A stretch of 6,437 nt of DNA, taken from contig JANYCH010000176.1 of the NCBI GenBank assembly GCA_025360395.1, positions 1 through 6,437 of the forward strand, given 5' to 3'. The notes beneath the pieces are model-generated. The model saw nothing but the letters and a program-made list of their open reading frames with translations, was not told the origin of the DNA and searched no databases. Of this stretch, positions 1-6,413 are shown one piece after another (the first letter of the stretch is position 1; each line of letters begins with the position of its first letter). The translations under genes and the position numbers were made by a program. The stretch comes from Cytophagales bacterium (lineage in GTDB: Bacteria > Bacteroidota > Bacteroidia > Cytophagales > UBA9547).

Positions 1-85
1 GGGGTTTTGTCTTTCGAACTTTGGCGGTAAAATACGCCTGAATTTACGTTTGATTTTAACGTGGAAAATTTTATTTTTTTTTCAT
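1..85. other. Left-edge spacer downstream of xerD
   Basis: No assignable gene. One plus-strand frame reads about nine codons from the window edge to a TAA at 28-30, which could be the tail of a convergent gene, but this is too short to identify. The segment is AT-rich. It contains small inverted repeats (GGCG/CGCC arms around 24-39 and ACGTT/AACGT arms at 46-62) and ends in a T-rich run at about 69-82. Confidence 0.4.
46..82 (+). terminator. Possible weak terminator-like hairpin plus T-run
   Basis: ACGTT (46-50) and AACGT (58-62) are perfect inverted arms around a 7-nt loop. A stretch with many T residues, including a run of nine at 74-82, follows on the plus strand after a short A-rich gap. 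A plus-strand gene ending before position 46 would be needed for this to make sense, and none can be confirmed. The stem is short and AT-rich, so it may be chance. Confidence 0.15.
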
Positions 86-985
86 TTAACTTCTTGGGTG
101 AAATTCAGTAATGATTTGTTTAAGATAATCCCGGTCTAAATGAGTATATATCTCAGTAGTAGTGATAGATTCATGGCCAAGCATTTCCTGAACAGCCCTT
201 AAATCAGCCCCACCTTCAATTAAATGCGTAGCAAATGAATGCCGGAAAGTATGCGGGCTTATCGCCTTATTTAAACCTAATTTGGATGCAAGTGATTTAA
301 TAATAAGGAAAACCATCACCCTTGACAAAGATTTCCCTCTTCTGTTTAAAAATATGAAATTTTCAAATCCCTTTTGTACTGGCACTTGTACCCGATGTGT
401 GGAAATATAAAGCTCAACATATTTAATCGCTTCTCTTCCAACAGGAATTAACCTTTCCTTATTTCCTTTTCCCACGACCCTTATGAAACCAGAACTAAAA
501 TGCAATTGGTTTAATTTTAATGAAACCAGTTCGGAAACCCTTAAACCACAACTGTAAAGTAATTCTATCATCGATCTGTTCCGGTGTCCTTCAGGTTCAG
601 ATAGGTCAATAGATGTTAATAAGGCTTCTATTTCATTAAAGCTCAAAAAATCTGGAAGTTTCCTTCCAAGTTTGGGAGACTCAACTAAAGCCATAATATC
701 TTCTTTAACAAGGTCTTCTGCCATCAGGAAATGAAAAAATGACCTGATTCCTGACAAAATTCTTGCCTGGCTGTGAGGGGCAAGTCCTAATTCGTTTAAA
801 TAGACCAAAAAATCTGAAACATCATTTCCTTTTACTGAAACGGGAGATATAACATTTCCGCATAAATCTAAAAACTGTTTTAGCTTCTCTATATCTTGTT
901 TATAAGCTTCAATGGAATTAACAGACAATGAGCGTTCAATTTTTAAATAATTTTCAAATTGCTTGATATACAAGGGCCAGGACAT
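86..985 (-). CDS. xerD: Site-specific tyrosine recombinase XerD
   Basis: Cytoplasmic tyrosine recombinase that, with a XerC partner, should resolve chromosome dimers at the dif site near the terminus during cell division. The 299 aa match the usual XerD length (about 298). An N-terminal SAM-like core-binding domain spans roughly residues 5-88 and the catalytic domain roughly 108-290. The full active site is visible: R149 (GLRVSEL), K173 (GKGNKER), H245 and R248 (HTFRH), H271 (LGH) and nucleophile Y280 (EIYTH). This is the E. coli XerD numbering shifted by one. The motif SPKLGRKLP near 103-111 and the C-terminal ending FHPRS resemble XerD more than XerC. The ATG at 985 gives the family-typical N-terminus. 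The gene is divergent from the OmpA-family gene. No flanking direct repeats or cargo suggest an integrase role. An unusual XerC-type paralogue is the main alternative. Confidence 0.93.
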   Translation of the reverse strand: MSWPLYIKQFENYLKIERSLSVNSIEAYKQDIEKLKQFLDLCGNVISPVSVKGNDVSDFLVYLNELGLAPHSQARILSGIRSFFHFLMAEDLVKEDIMALVESPKLGRKLPDFLSFNEIEALLTSIDLSEPEGHRNRSMIELLYSCGLRVSELVSLKLNQLHFSSGFIRVVGKGNKERLIPVGREAIKYVELYISTHRVQVPVQKGFENFIFLNRRGKSLSRVMVFLIIKSLASKLGLNKAISPHTFRHSFATHLIEGGADLRAVQEMLGHESITTTEIYTHLDRDYLKQIITEFHPRS

Positions 986-1014
986 TTCTACTTTCTAAGC
1001 TTTTAAGTTTATGT

Positions 1015-1045
1015 AAATCATTATTAACAAAAAAATAAATGATTT
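1015..1045. repeat. AT-rich inverted repeat in the divergent spacer
   Basis: AAATCATT at 1015-1022 and its exact reverse complement AATGATTT at 1038-1045 flank a 15-bp A-rich spacer. It lies 30 bp upstream of the xerD start and 90 bp upstream of the OmpA-family start, so it could be an operator or a hairpin in the xerD leader. The arms are AT-rich, so a chance match in this composition is quite possible. Confidence 0.25.
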
Positions 1046-1057
1046 TATTTATTTAAT

Positions 1058-1065
1058 CACCTTTG
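1058..1065 (+). promoter_or_regulatory. Candidate Bacteroidota -7 box for the 1135 operon
   Basis: CACCTTTG matches the Bacteroidota primary-sigma -7 consensus TAnnTTTG at all but the first base. It would place a transcript start near 1072 and leave a leader of about 60 nt before the ATG at 1135. No convincing TTTG -33 element is found at the right distance upstream, so this is a weak prediction. Confidence 0.25.
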
Positions 1066-1134
1066 TATTAAACCTTTATTTATGATTTTCGTAATTTAAG
1101 GTTGAAGGCGCAAACCATTTAGTTTAAAGTTACA

Positions 1135-3192
1135 ATGTTGAAGCAAATTTTACTCTTATTTTTAATTTCATTATGCATTCAAAAAAGCTTTGCACAAGCA
1201 GATGCCGATGCAGTAAAGCTTGCTGATGAAATGTATGGTTACGGTGACAAAAAGGATGCATTAGATGTTTATTTACAAGCAGTTAGCCTGAACCCTAAAA
1301 ACGCAAGAGCTAATTTTATGGCAGGGCGATGCTATGAAGAAACAAATGAAAAAGATAAATCTGTAAAATATCTTGAAAAAGCATATCAGTTAGATCCTAA
1401 AATCTCTCCGGATATACATTACCTTATAGGCAGAGGATATCACTTTGGCGCTCAGTTCGATAAAGCAATTCAAAATTTTAACCTTTATAAAAAAGACCTT
1501 TCTACTTCCACCGCCTCAAATAAAGGTGACCTTATTAAAAAAGCCGATAAGCATATTGCTGAATGCGAAAGTGGAAAGATATTTTATGCTAAAAAAGCAA
1601 CAAAAGAACTTGTTAATCTGGGAAGTGTAGTTAATACTGAATACGAAGAATATGCACCAGTTATATCTTCTGATGAAAGCATAATGATCTTCACCTCAAG
1701 AAGGCAAGGCACAACAGGAAATAAAAAAGACCGTGACAATGAGTTTTTTGAAGATATATATGTCAGTAAAAAAGATAAAGGTGGTAAATGGGGAGTACCT
1801 CAAAATATCGGAACAGCCGTAAATACTGAGTTTCATGATGCTACAAATGGTTTATCACATGATGGAAAGGAATTATATATATATCGTGAAACGCATGGTG
1901 GGGACATATATAAATGCATCCAGACTGCAGATGGAAACTGGTCGAAACCAGAAAGAATTGAGCACATTAACACCAAATATGAAGAAGCGTCCATTACTTT
2001 TTCAAGTGATGGAAAAACAATGATATTTTCAAGTGATAGGCCTGGTGGTAAAGGAAGATTAGACCTTTATTTTTGTAAACTAGATGATAAGGGAGTTTGG
2101 AGTCAACCTGCAAACCTTAGTGAAACGCTTAATACACAATATGACGAAGACAGTCCGTTTTTAACTGAAAATGGTAAGTTCCTTTATTTTAGTTCTTCAG
2201 GACACAACACCATGGGTGGTTATGACATCTTTAAAAGTACTTTAGAAGGTGATAAATGGGGTAAACCGGAAAACATGGGTTATCCGATCAATACTGTTGA
2301 TGATGATATTTATTATGTTGAATCTGGCGACGGGGTTCATGGCTATTATGCTTCAGTAAGAAATGGAGGTCAAGGTGAAAAGGATATTTACAAGATTACC
2401 AATGCAGTACCTGTAGAAGAGCTTGTAAAAGACACTTTAGTTTCTAAAGCTGAAGAAGTTGTAAAAGATTCTGTAAAAGCAGAGGTGACAGAAGCCAAAG
2501 CAGAAGTAAAAGAAGTTAAGGAAGAAATAAAAGAAGAAGTTAAAGTGGCTGTGGCTGAGCCCAAAACTTTTAAAACAATAACAATTAAAGGAAGAGTCTT
2601 TGACGGACAATCTGGTGAGCCAGTTCAGGCATCTATAGATGTACTGGATGAAAAAGGAAAAGTAATTAAAACGATTACTACTTCAGCAGACGGGTATTAT
2701 ACATTCCCGTTAAATGAAAAAAAGCAAAGAAATTATAAATTAATAGTTCAAACTGCCGGATTTGTTAAGAAGACCATAAGTCTTTCAGTAAAACCATCAT
2801 ATGAAGAAACAGAAACTGTTCAGGACCTTGCGCTCTCTAAATACGTTGCCGGCAAAAAATATATTTTAAGAAATATCTACTTTGACTTTAATGAAGCTTC
2901 TATTACTTCCCAATCAGAGCCTGAGCTTCAGCGTTTATTTAGTATGCTTCAAAAATCTCCAAACATGAAGATTGAAATTGATGGTCATACTGATTATGTA
3001 GGAACTGCAGAAGCAAACAAAATCCTATCTCAAAAACGTGCTCAGGCAGTTGTTAATTACCTAATTAAAAAGGGAATATCTTCAGAAAGGTTAAAAGCTG
3101 TCGGATATGGTAAAGAGCATCCTCTTGCCTCAAACGATGATGAAAACGAAGGTCGCGAACTAAACAGACGTACAGAGTTTAAAATCCTTTAA
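1135..3192 (+). CDS. PorE-like multidomain OmpA-family protein (TPR / PD40 propeller / CRD / OmpA)
   Basis: Exported protein of 685 aa. A signal peptide covers residues 1-20, with likely cleavage SFA|QAD. Three TPR-like repeats span about 24-122. Five PD40 (WD40-like) blades follow at about 171-190, 234-261, 283-314, 337-368 and 389-421, with blade signatures such as SSDGKTMIFSSDRPGG. A Lys/Glu/Val-rich linker spans about 427-475, then a carboxypeptidase-regulatory-like beta-sandwich about 480-556, then an OmpA C-terminal domain 576-685. D620 (GHTD) and R635 (LSQKRA) have the 15-residue spacing of the diaminopimelate-binding pair in OmpA, so peptidoglycan binding is expected. This order matches PorE (P. 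gingivalis PG1058), a type IX secretion component, but Bacteroidota carry many paralogues with the same layout, so the T9SS role is inference. Cys14 does not sit in a proper lipobox, so a soluble periplasmic or peripheral outer-membrane form is more likely than a lipoprotein. An in-frame TAG at 1120-1122 supports the start at 1135. Confidence 0.9.
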   Translation: MLKQILLLFLISLCIQKSFAQADADAVKLADEMYGYGDKKDALDVYLQAVSLNPKNARANFMAGRCYEETNEKDKSVKYLEKAYQLDPKISPDIHYLIGRGYHFGAQFDKAIQNFNLYKKDLSTSTASNKGDLIKKADKHIAECESGKIFYAKKATKELVNLGSVVNTEYEEYAPVISSDESIMIFTSRRQGTTGNKKDRDNEFFEDIYVSKKDKGGKWGVPQNIGTAVNTEFHDATNGLSHDGKELYIYRETHGGDIYKCIQTADGNWSKPERIEHINTKYEEASITFSSDGKTMIFSSDRPGGKGRLDLYFCKLDDKGVWSQPANLSETLNTQYDEDSPFLTENGKFLYFSSSGHNTMGGYDIFKSTLEGDKWGKPENMGYPINTVDDDIYYVESGDGVHGYYASVRNGGQGEKDIYKITNAVPVEELVKDTLVSKAEEVVKDSVKAEVTEAKAEVKEVKEEIKEEVKVAVAEPKTFKTITIKGRVFDGQSGEPVQASIDVLDEKGKVIKTITTSADGYYTFPLNEKKQRNYKLIVQTAGFVKKTISLSVKPSYEETETVQDLALSKYVAGKKYILRNIYFDFNEASITSQSEPELQRLFSMLQKSPNMKIEIDGHTDYVGTAEANKILSQKRAQAVVNYLIKKGISSERLKAVGYGKEHPLASNDDENEGRELNRRTEFKIL

Positions 3193-3201
3193 TTTTGGGG
3201 G

Positions 3202-3558
3202 ATGAATCAGAAAAAGATTACCGATCTTTTCATCCTTTGCATTACGATACTTTTAGCAAACATCCTGGTAGAAGTTATTACCAACTGGGCAGGAAAATAT
3301 ATAAAGACTGAAAATGTTTTTAAAACCAATGCCATTTCAATGTCTGTTACAGTTTTGGTTTATTACCCTGCATTCAGGGCTTTAAATGAATTTTTAAAAT
3401 CTTCTACAAAGAAATACATTCAAAATACCAAAAAAGTAGCCGGCGGAGGATTTATTGGCATACTCTTATCCTTTATAATTGCTTTAGTTTTACTTTTCTT
3501 CATAAATTTGAAAGTGAGATATGATATCGACATCATACACCAACTTTTAAATAAATGA
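3202..3558 (+). CDS. Small multi-pass membrane protein, function unknown
   Basis: I do not recognise this 118-aa protein. Hydrophobic segments lie at about residues 8-28, 43-62 (weaker, broken by a YYP) and 82-103 (introduced by a glycine cluster, GGGFIGILL). It therefore probably crosses the inner membrane two or three times. A Lys-rich loop at about 66-78 (KSSTKKYIQNTKK) may be cytoplasmic by the positive-inside rule. There is no signal-peptidase site or catalytic motif. It starts 9 bp after the OmpA-family gene, with a GGGGG run abutting the ATG. It overlaps the exonuclease gene by four bases (ATGA), so it is probably co-transcribed with the genes on both sides and translationally coupled to the second. 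Its length, neat spacing and hydrophobic pattern argue for a real gene. Confidence 0.8.
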   Translation: MNQKKITDLFILCITILLANILVEVITNWAGKYIKTENVFKTNAISMSVTVLVYYPAFRALNEFLKSSTKKYIQNTKKVAGGGFIGILLSFIIALVLLFFINLKVRYDIDIIHQLLNK

Positions 3559-4271
3559 CCAAGCTCCTTAAAAACCTTGTCTTTATCGATATTGAAACTG
3601 TTTGTTTAACCAAACATTATTCCCTGTTACATCCCAGGTTGCAGGAAGCATGGAATAAAAAAGCCCTTACTTTAAATCCAAACTGTACAGAACCGGACAG
3701 TTACTTTTTTGAAAAAGGTGCAATTTTTGCGGAATTCGGTAAAATAGTGGTGATCGGTTTAGGCTACTTTCATAAAAATGAAGACAAAGAATTGTGTTTA
3801 AGAACTAAGGCTCTTTCTTCGGACAATGAAAAAGAATTGCTTACTGAATTTTGCGAGGTCCTCGAAAAAGGTTTTAAAGATGAAGATATAATTCTTTGTG
3901 CCCACAATGGGAAAGAATTTGATTTTCCCTATCTCTGTCGCAGAATGCTGGTGAATGGTGTCAAATTACCTAAGTACCTGGACGTAGCCGGTAAAAAGCC
4001 TTGGGAAATAAAGCACCATGACACTATGGAAATGTGGAAATTTGGTGACCGTAAAAGTTTTACCTCGCTCGAACTATTAGCTGCAGTTTTCGATATTCCC
4101 ACAAGTAAAGAGGGAATTGATGGATCAAAAGTATCCAGTACTTACCATCTGAAAGGGGACCTTGAAAGCATTGCCAATTACTGTAAACGGGATGTTGAAG
4201 TCCTGGCCCAGATTTTCCTCAAAATGCATGGCATAGAACAGCCTAAATCGGAAAATATGGTTTTGTTGTAA
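3555..4271 (+). CDS. Stand-alone DEDDy 3'-5' exonuclease, PolB-exonuclease-like
   Basis: Predicted cytoplasmic 3'-5' exonuclease of 238 aa with an RNase H-like fold, resembling the COG3298 / PF10108 group related to the proofreading domain of family-B polymerases. All catalytic motifs are visible: Exo I D12 and E14 (FIDIET), Exo II D123 (AHNGKEFDFPYL) and Exo III Y209-x3-D213 (YCKRD), which makes it the DEDDy type. These acidic residues would bind two divalent metal ions. No polymerase or helicase domain is attached. Whether the substrate is DNA or RNA, and the cellular role (repair or trimming), cannot be told from the sequence. The ATG at 3555 overlaps the upstream TGA as ATGA, which fixes the start and suggests coupling. 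The insert between Exo I and Exo II (about residues 20-110) is long and contains a Cys at 44 and another at 81. Confidence 0.9.
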   Translation: MTKLLKNLVFIDIETVCLTKHYSLLHPRLQEAWNKKALTLNPNCTEPDSYFFEKGAIFAEFGKIVVIGLGYFHKNEDKELCLRTKALSSDNEKELLTEFCEVLEKGFKDEDIILCAHNGKEFDFPYLCRRMLVNGVKLPKYLDVAGKKPWEIKHHDTMEMWKFGDRKSFTSLELLAAVFDIPTSKEGIDGSKVSSTYHLKGDLESIANYCKRDVEVLAQIFLKMHGIEQPKSENMVLL

Positions 4272-4290
4272 CAGGCAATAAAATTACCGG

Positions 4291-4308
4291 CAAATTTTCG
4301 CAAATTTG
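4291..4308. promoter_or_regulatory. Perfect 7-bp hairpin/palindrome with candidate -7 box upstream of the ABC-F gene
   Basis: CAAATTT (4291-4297) and AAATTTG (4302-4308) are exact inverted arms around a TCGC loop, 23 bp before the GTG start. The right part (CAAATTTG, 4301-4308) also resembles the TAnnTTTG -7 box with one mismatch. A promoter overlapped by a dyad would suit an operator. No proper -33 element is seen, and there is no T-run that would make it a terminator for the exonuclease gene. Confidence 0.35.
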
Positions 4309-4331
4309 TAGTTCTAAAAATTTCCTTCCCA

Positions 4332-6215
4332 GTGTTAGCAATTAATAACCTTTCTTTCTACTTCGGTAGCAGGCCTTTATACGACAATGCAAGTCTCCAC
4401 ATAAAGCCAAAGGATAGAATTGGACTTATTGGCCCTAATGGTACAGGCAAATCTACTTTGCTCCGGTTAATTACAGGTGAATATAAGCCTGACGGTGGAG
4501 ATATAAGCATGAGTAAAGATTGTACGATAGGTTTCTTAAACCAAGATCTCCTTTCGTATGAATCAGATGAAAGTATTTTGAAAGTCGCAATGCAGGCTTT
4601 TGAGAGACAAAATATCCTACAGACACAAATAGACGAGCTTTTGCATAAACTGGAGACAGAATATACAGAAGAAATAATGGAAACATTAGGGAATCTTCAG
4701 GAAGAATTTGGAATGCTGGATGGTTACTCTATTCAGTCAAAAGCAGAAGAAATACTTGAAGGCCTTGGATTTTATACAGAACAGCTTCAATGGCCGCTGA
4801 AACAGTTTTCAGGAGGCTGGAGAATGAGGGTAATGTTAGCTAAACTACTTTTGGCCAAACCTTCTCTCCTATTAATGGATGAGCCTACCAACCACCTTGA
4901 CCTTCCTTCAATTGAGTGGGTGGAAAATTATTTACAGAATTATGAAGGGGCGGTTGTGGTTGTTTCACATGATAGGGCCTTTCTTGATAACTGTATTAAT
5001 ATCATTGTTGAAGTAAGCAATGCAAAACTTAATCTTTATTCCGGTAATTATACTTTCTATGTAGAAGAGAAAGATTTAAGGAATGAGATACAGAAAGGTG
5101 CATTTGAAAACCAGCAAGCTCAAATACGTCAGACAGAGCGATTTATAGAACGTTTTAAAGCAAAAGCAAGTAAATCGCGCCAAGTACAAAGCAGGGTAAA
5201 ATCCCTCGAAAAGCTCGATGTAATTGACGATGTCAGAGAGGAAAACGCAAAGGTGAATTTCAAATTTACTTTTAAGAACCCTTCTGGCCGTACAGTATTA
5301 GAATTAAAAGACGCAAGTAAGGCATTTGGAGATAATGTTATTTTAAAACATGCTAATGTTCAGCTATTAAGGGGTGACAAAGTAGCTCTTATCGGTGCGA
5401 ATGGAAAAGGAAAGTCCACCGTATTGAGAATGCTTGCCGGAGTTGAAAAAATGGAAGGAGAACGTACTGAAGGTCATAATGTTACAACCTCATTCTTTGC
5501 TCAGCACCAGTTAGAATCATTAAATTTAAATGATACCATTTTAGAAGAAATGGTACACCATGCCCCGGATAAAAACGAGCTGGAATTAAGAGGTGTATTG
5601 GGATGTTTCCTTTTTACAGCTGATGATGTTTTTAAAAAAATAAAGGTTTTATCAGGAGGTGAAAAAAGCCGTGTTGCCCTGGCCAAGACATTGGTATCCC
5701 AATCAAATTTCCTCTTGCTTGATGAGCCTACCAACCATTTGGATATGATGTCGGTGAATATCCTGATCCAGGCTTTGCAGCAGTATGAAGGTACTTTTGT
5801 AGCTGTTTCCCACGACAGGCACTTTGTAGCCAATACGGCGACTAAAATCTGGTATATTGAAGAGGAACAGATCAAAGAATATCCTGGCCCTTATGATGAA
5901 TACATGACCTGGCAAAAGGGCAGAGAAAAATCTGCTGTTTCACAAAATCAGGCACCAGTCAAAAAAGAAATACCCAAAGAGCAACCAAAAAAAGCAGAAG
6001 TTAAACCTGCAGTTTCTAATGTATCAAAAAATGAATTGAACAAAATTGAAGTTCAGATCCAGGAATTAGAAGATAAAAAGAAACGCATCGAAGAAGAATT
6101 GAGTAAGCCACAGGTTTACAGTGATGTTAAAAAGTTTTCTGAAACCAATACACAATATGATAGGGTAAATAGTGAATTGGCTGTCTTGTATAAAAAATGG
6201 GAATCGGTAGCTTAA
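4332..6215 (+). CDS. ABC-F family ATPase (ribosome-associated translation factor)
   Basis: Soluble tandem ATPase of 627 aa without membrane segments, so not a transporter. ABC-F proteins bind the ribosomal E site and act on stalled or slow translation. NBD1 has Walker A GPNGTGKST (34-42), signature FSGGWRMR (159-166), Walker B LLLMDEPTNHLD (179-190, catalytic E184) and switch H213. The charged interdomain linker (about 233-320, rich in Arg/Lys with FKAKASKSRQVQSR) is the P-site tRNA interaction region. NBD2 has Walker A GANGKGKST (355-363), signature LSGGEKSR (440-447), Walker B with E465, and H494. A Lys/Pro-rich tether (about 531-562) leads to a C-terminal coiled coil (about 565-625). SGGWRMR and the linker recall YheS/YdiF-type members, and the coiled-coil tail recalls Uup. 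A specific subfamily or antibiotic-resistance role cannot be assigned. The GTG start yields the family-typical LAINNLSFYFG opening; the next in-frame ATG would remove Walker A. Confidence 0.94.
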   Translation: MLAINNLSFYFGSRPLYDNASLHIKPKDRIGLIGPNGTGKSTLLRLITGEYKPDGGDISMSKDCTIGFLNQDLLSYESDESILKVAMQAFERQNILQTQIDELLHKLETEYTEEIMETLGNLQEEFGMLDGYSIQSKAEEILEGLGFYTEQLQWPLKQFSGGWRMRVMLAKLLLAKPSLLLMDEPTNHLDLPSIEWVENYLQNYEGAVVVVSHDRAFLDNCINIIVEVSNAKLNLYSGNYTFYVEEKDLRNEIQKGAFENQQAQIRQTERFIERFKAKASKSRQVQSRVKSLEKLDVIDDVREENAKVNFKFTFKNPSGRTVLELKDASKAFGDNVILKHANVQLLRGDKVALIGANGKGKSTVLRMLAGVEKMEGERTEGHNVTTSFFAQHQLESLNLNDTILEEMVHHAPDKNELELRGVLGCFLFTADDVFKKIKVLSGGEKSRVALAKTLVSQSNFLLLDEPTNHLDMMSVNILIQALQQYEGTFVAVSHDRHFVANTATKIWYIEEEQIKEYPGPYDEYMTWQKGREKSAVSQNQAPVKKEIPKEQPKKAEVKPAVSNVSKNELNKIEVQIQELEDKKKRIEEELSKPQVYSDVKKFSETNTQYDRVNSELAVLYKKWESVA

Positions 6216-6413
6216 TTAAATGTGTAGAATTCAGTGCTGCGCCTTTGCAAGTTGATTTCAGGGTTATTATTGTTGTGGTTTAATAGACTTTAAATAACCA
6301 CCATAATCTTTCAATTGCAGAGTATACCATTCAACTAAGATATGGCTAATTGAACTGTCAACTCACAAATTTCGTTTCCCTTCTTTACATTATAAGACTC
6401 ATTTTTATAATTC
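6216..6413. other. Intergenic region between the ABC-F gene and the right-edge gene
   Basis: 198 bp with no convincing gene. It contains competing inverted repeats: GGTTATT (6262-6268) with AATAACC (6293-6299), GTGGTT (6275-6280) with AACCAC (6296-6301), and TTCAATT (6310-6316) with AATTGAA (6348-6354). None is followed by a clear T-run, so none is a textbook terminator for the ABC-F transcript. Two adjoining minus-strand open stretches (6335-6415 and 6270-6362) are discussed as a possible broken mini-gene. Confidence 0.5.

Noticed and set aside
86..985. Tyrosine recombinase as integrase of a mobile element or integron
   Set aside because: Length, active-site spacing and C-terminus match housekeeping XerD, and no attachment-site repeats, cargo genes or composition shift are visible nearby.
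1149..1200. Cys14 as a lipidated lipoprotein cysteine
   Set aside because: The residue before it is Leu, it lies inside the hydrophobic stretch, and a good signal-peptidase I site (SFA|Q) follows.
1445..2023. Plus-strand open frames of about 61 codons within the PorE-like gene
   Set aside because: They are out of frame inside a well-supported gene and show no conserved motif or own start context.
3197..3201. G5 tract abutting the start of the membrane-protein gene as a phase-variation switch
   Set aside because: Five bases is too short for effective slippage, and it is better read as a purine-rich ribosome-binding context.
4471..4686. 71-codon minus-strand open frame antisense to the ABC-F NBD1
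   Set aside because: Its opposite strand encodes family-conserved sequence, and the translated product resembles nothing recognisable.
5501..5915. Minus-strand open frames of 124 and 70 codons antisense to the ABC-F gene
   Set aside because: They lie opposite the conserved NBD2 motifs, have no recognisable protein features and are explained as reverse-strand shadows of real coding sequence.
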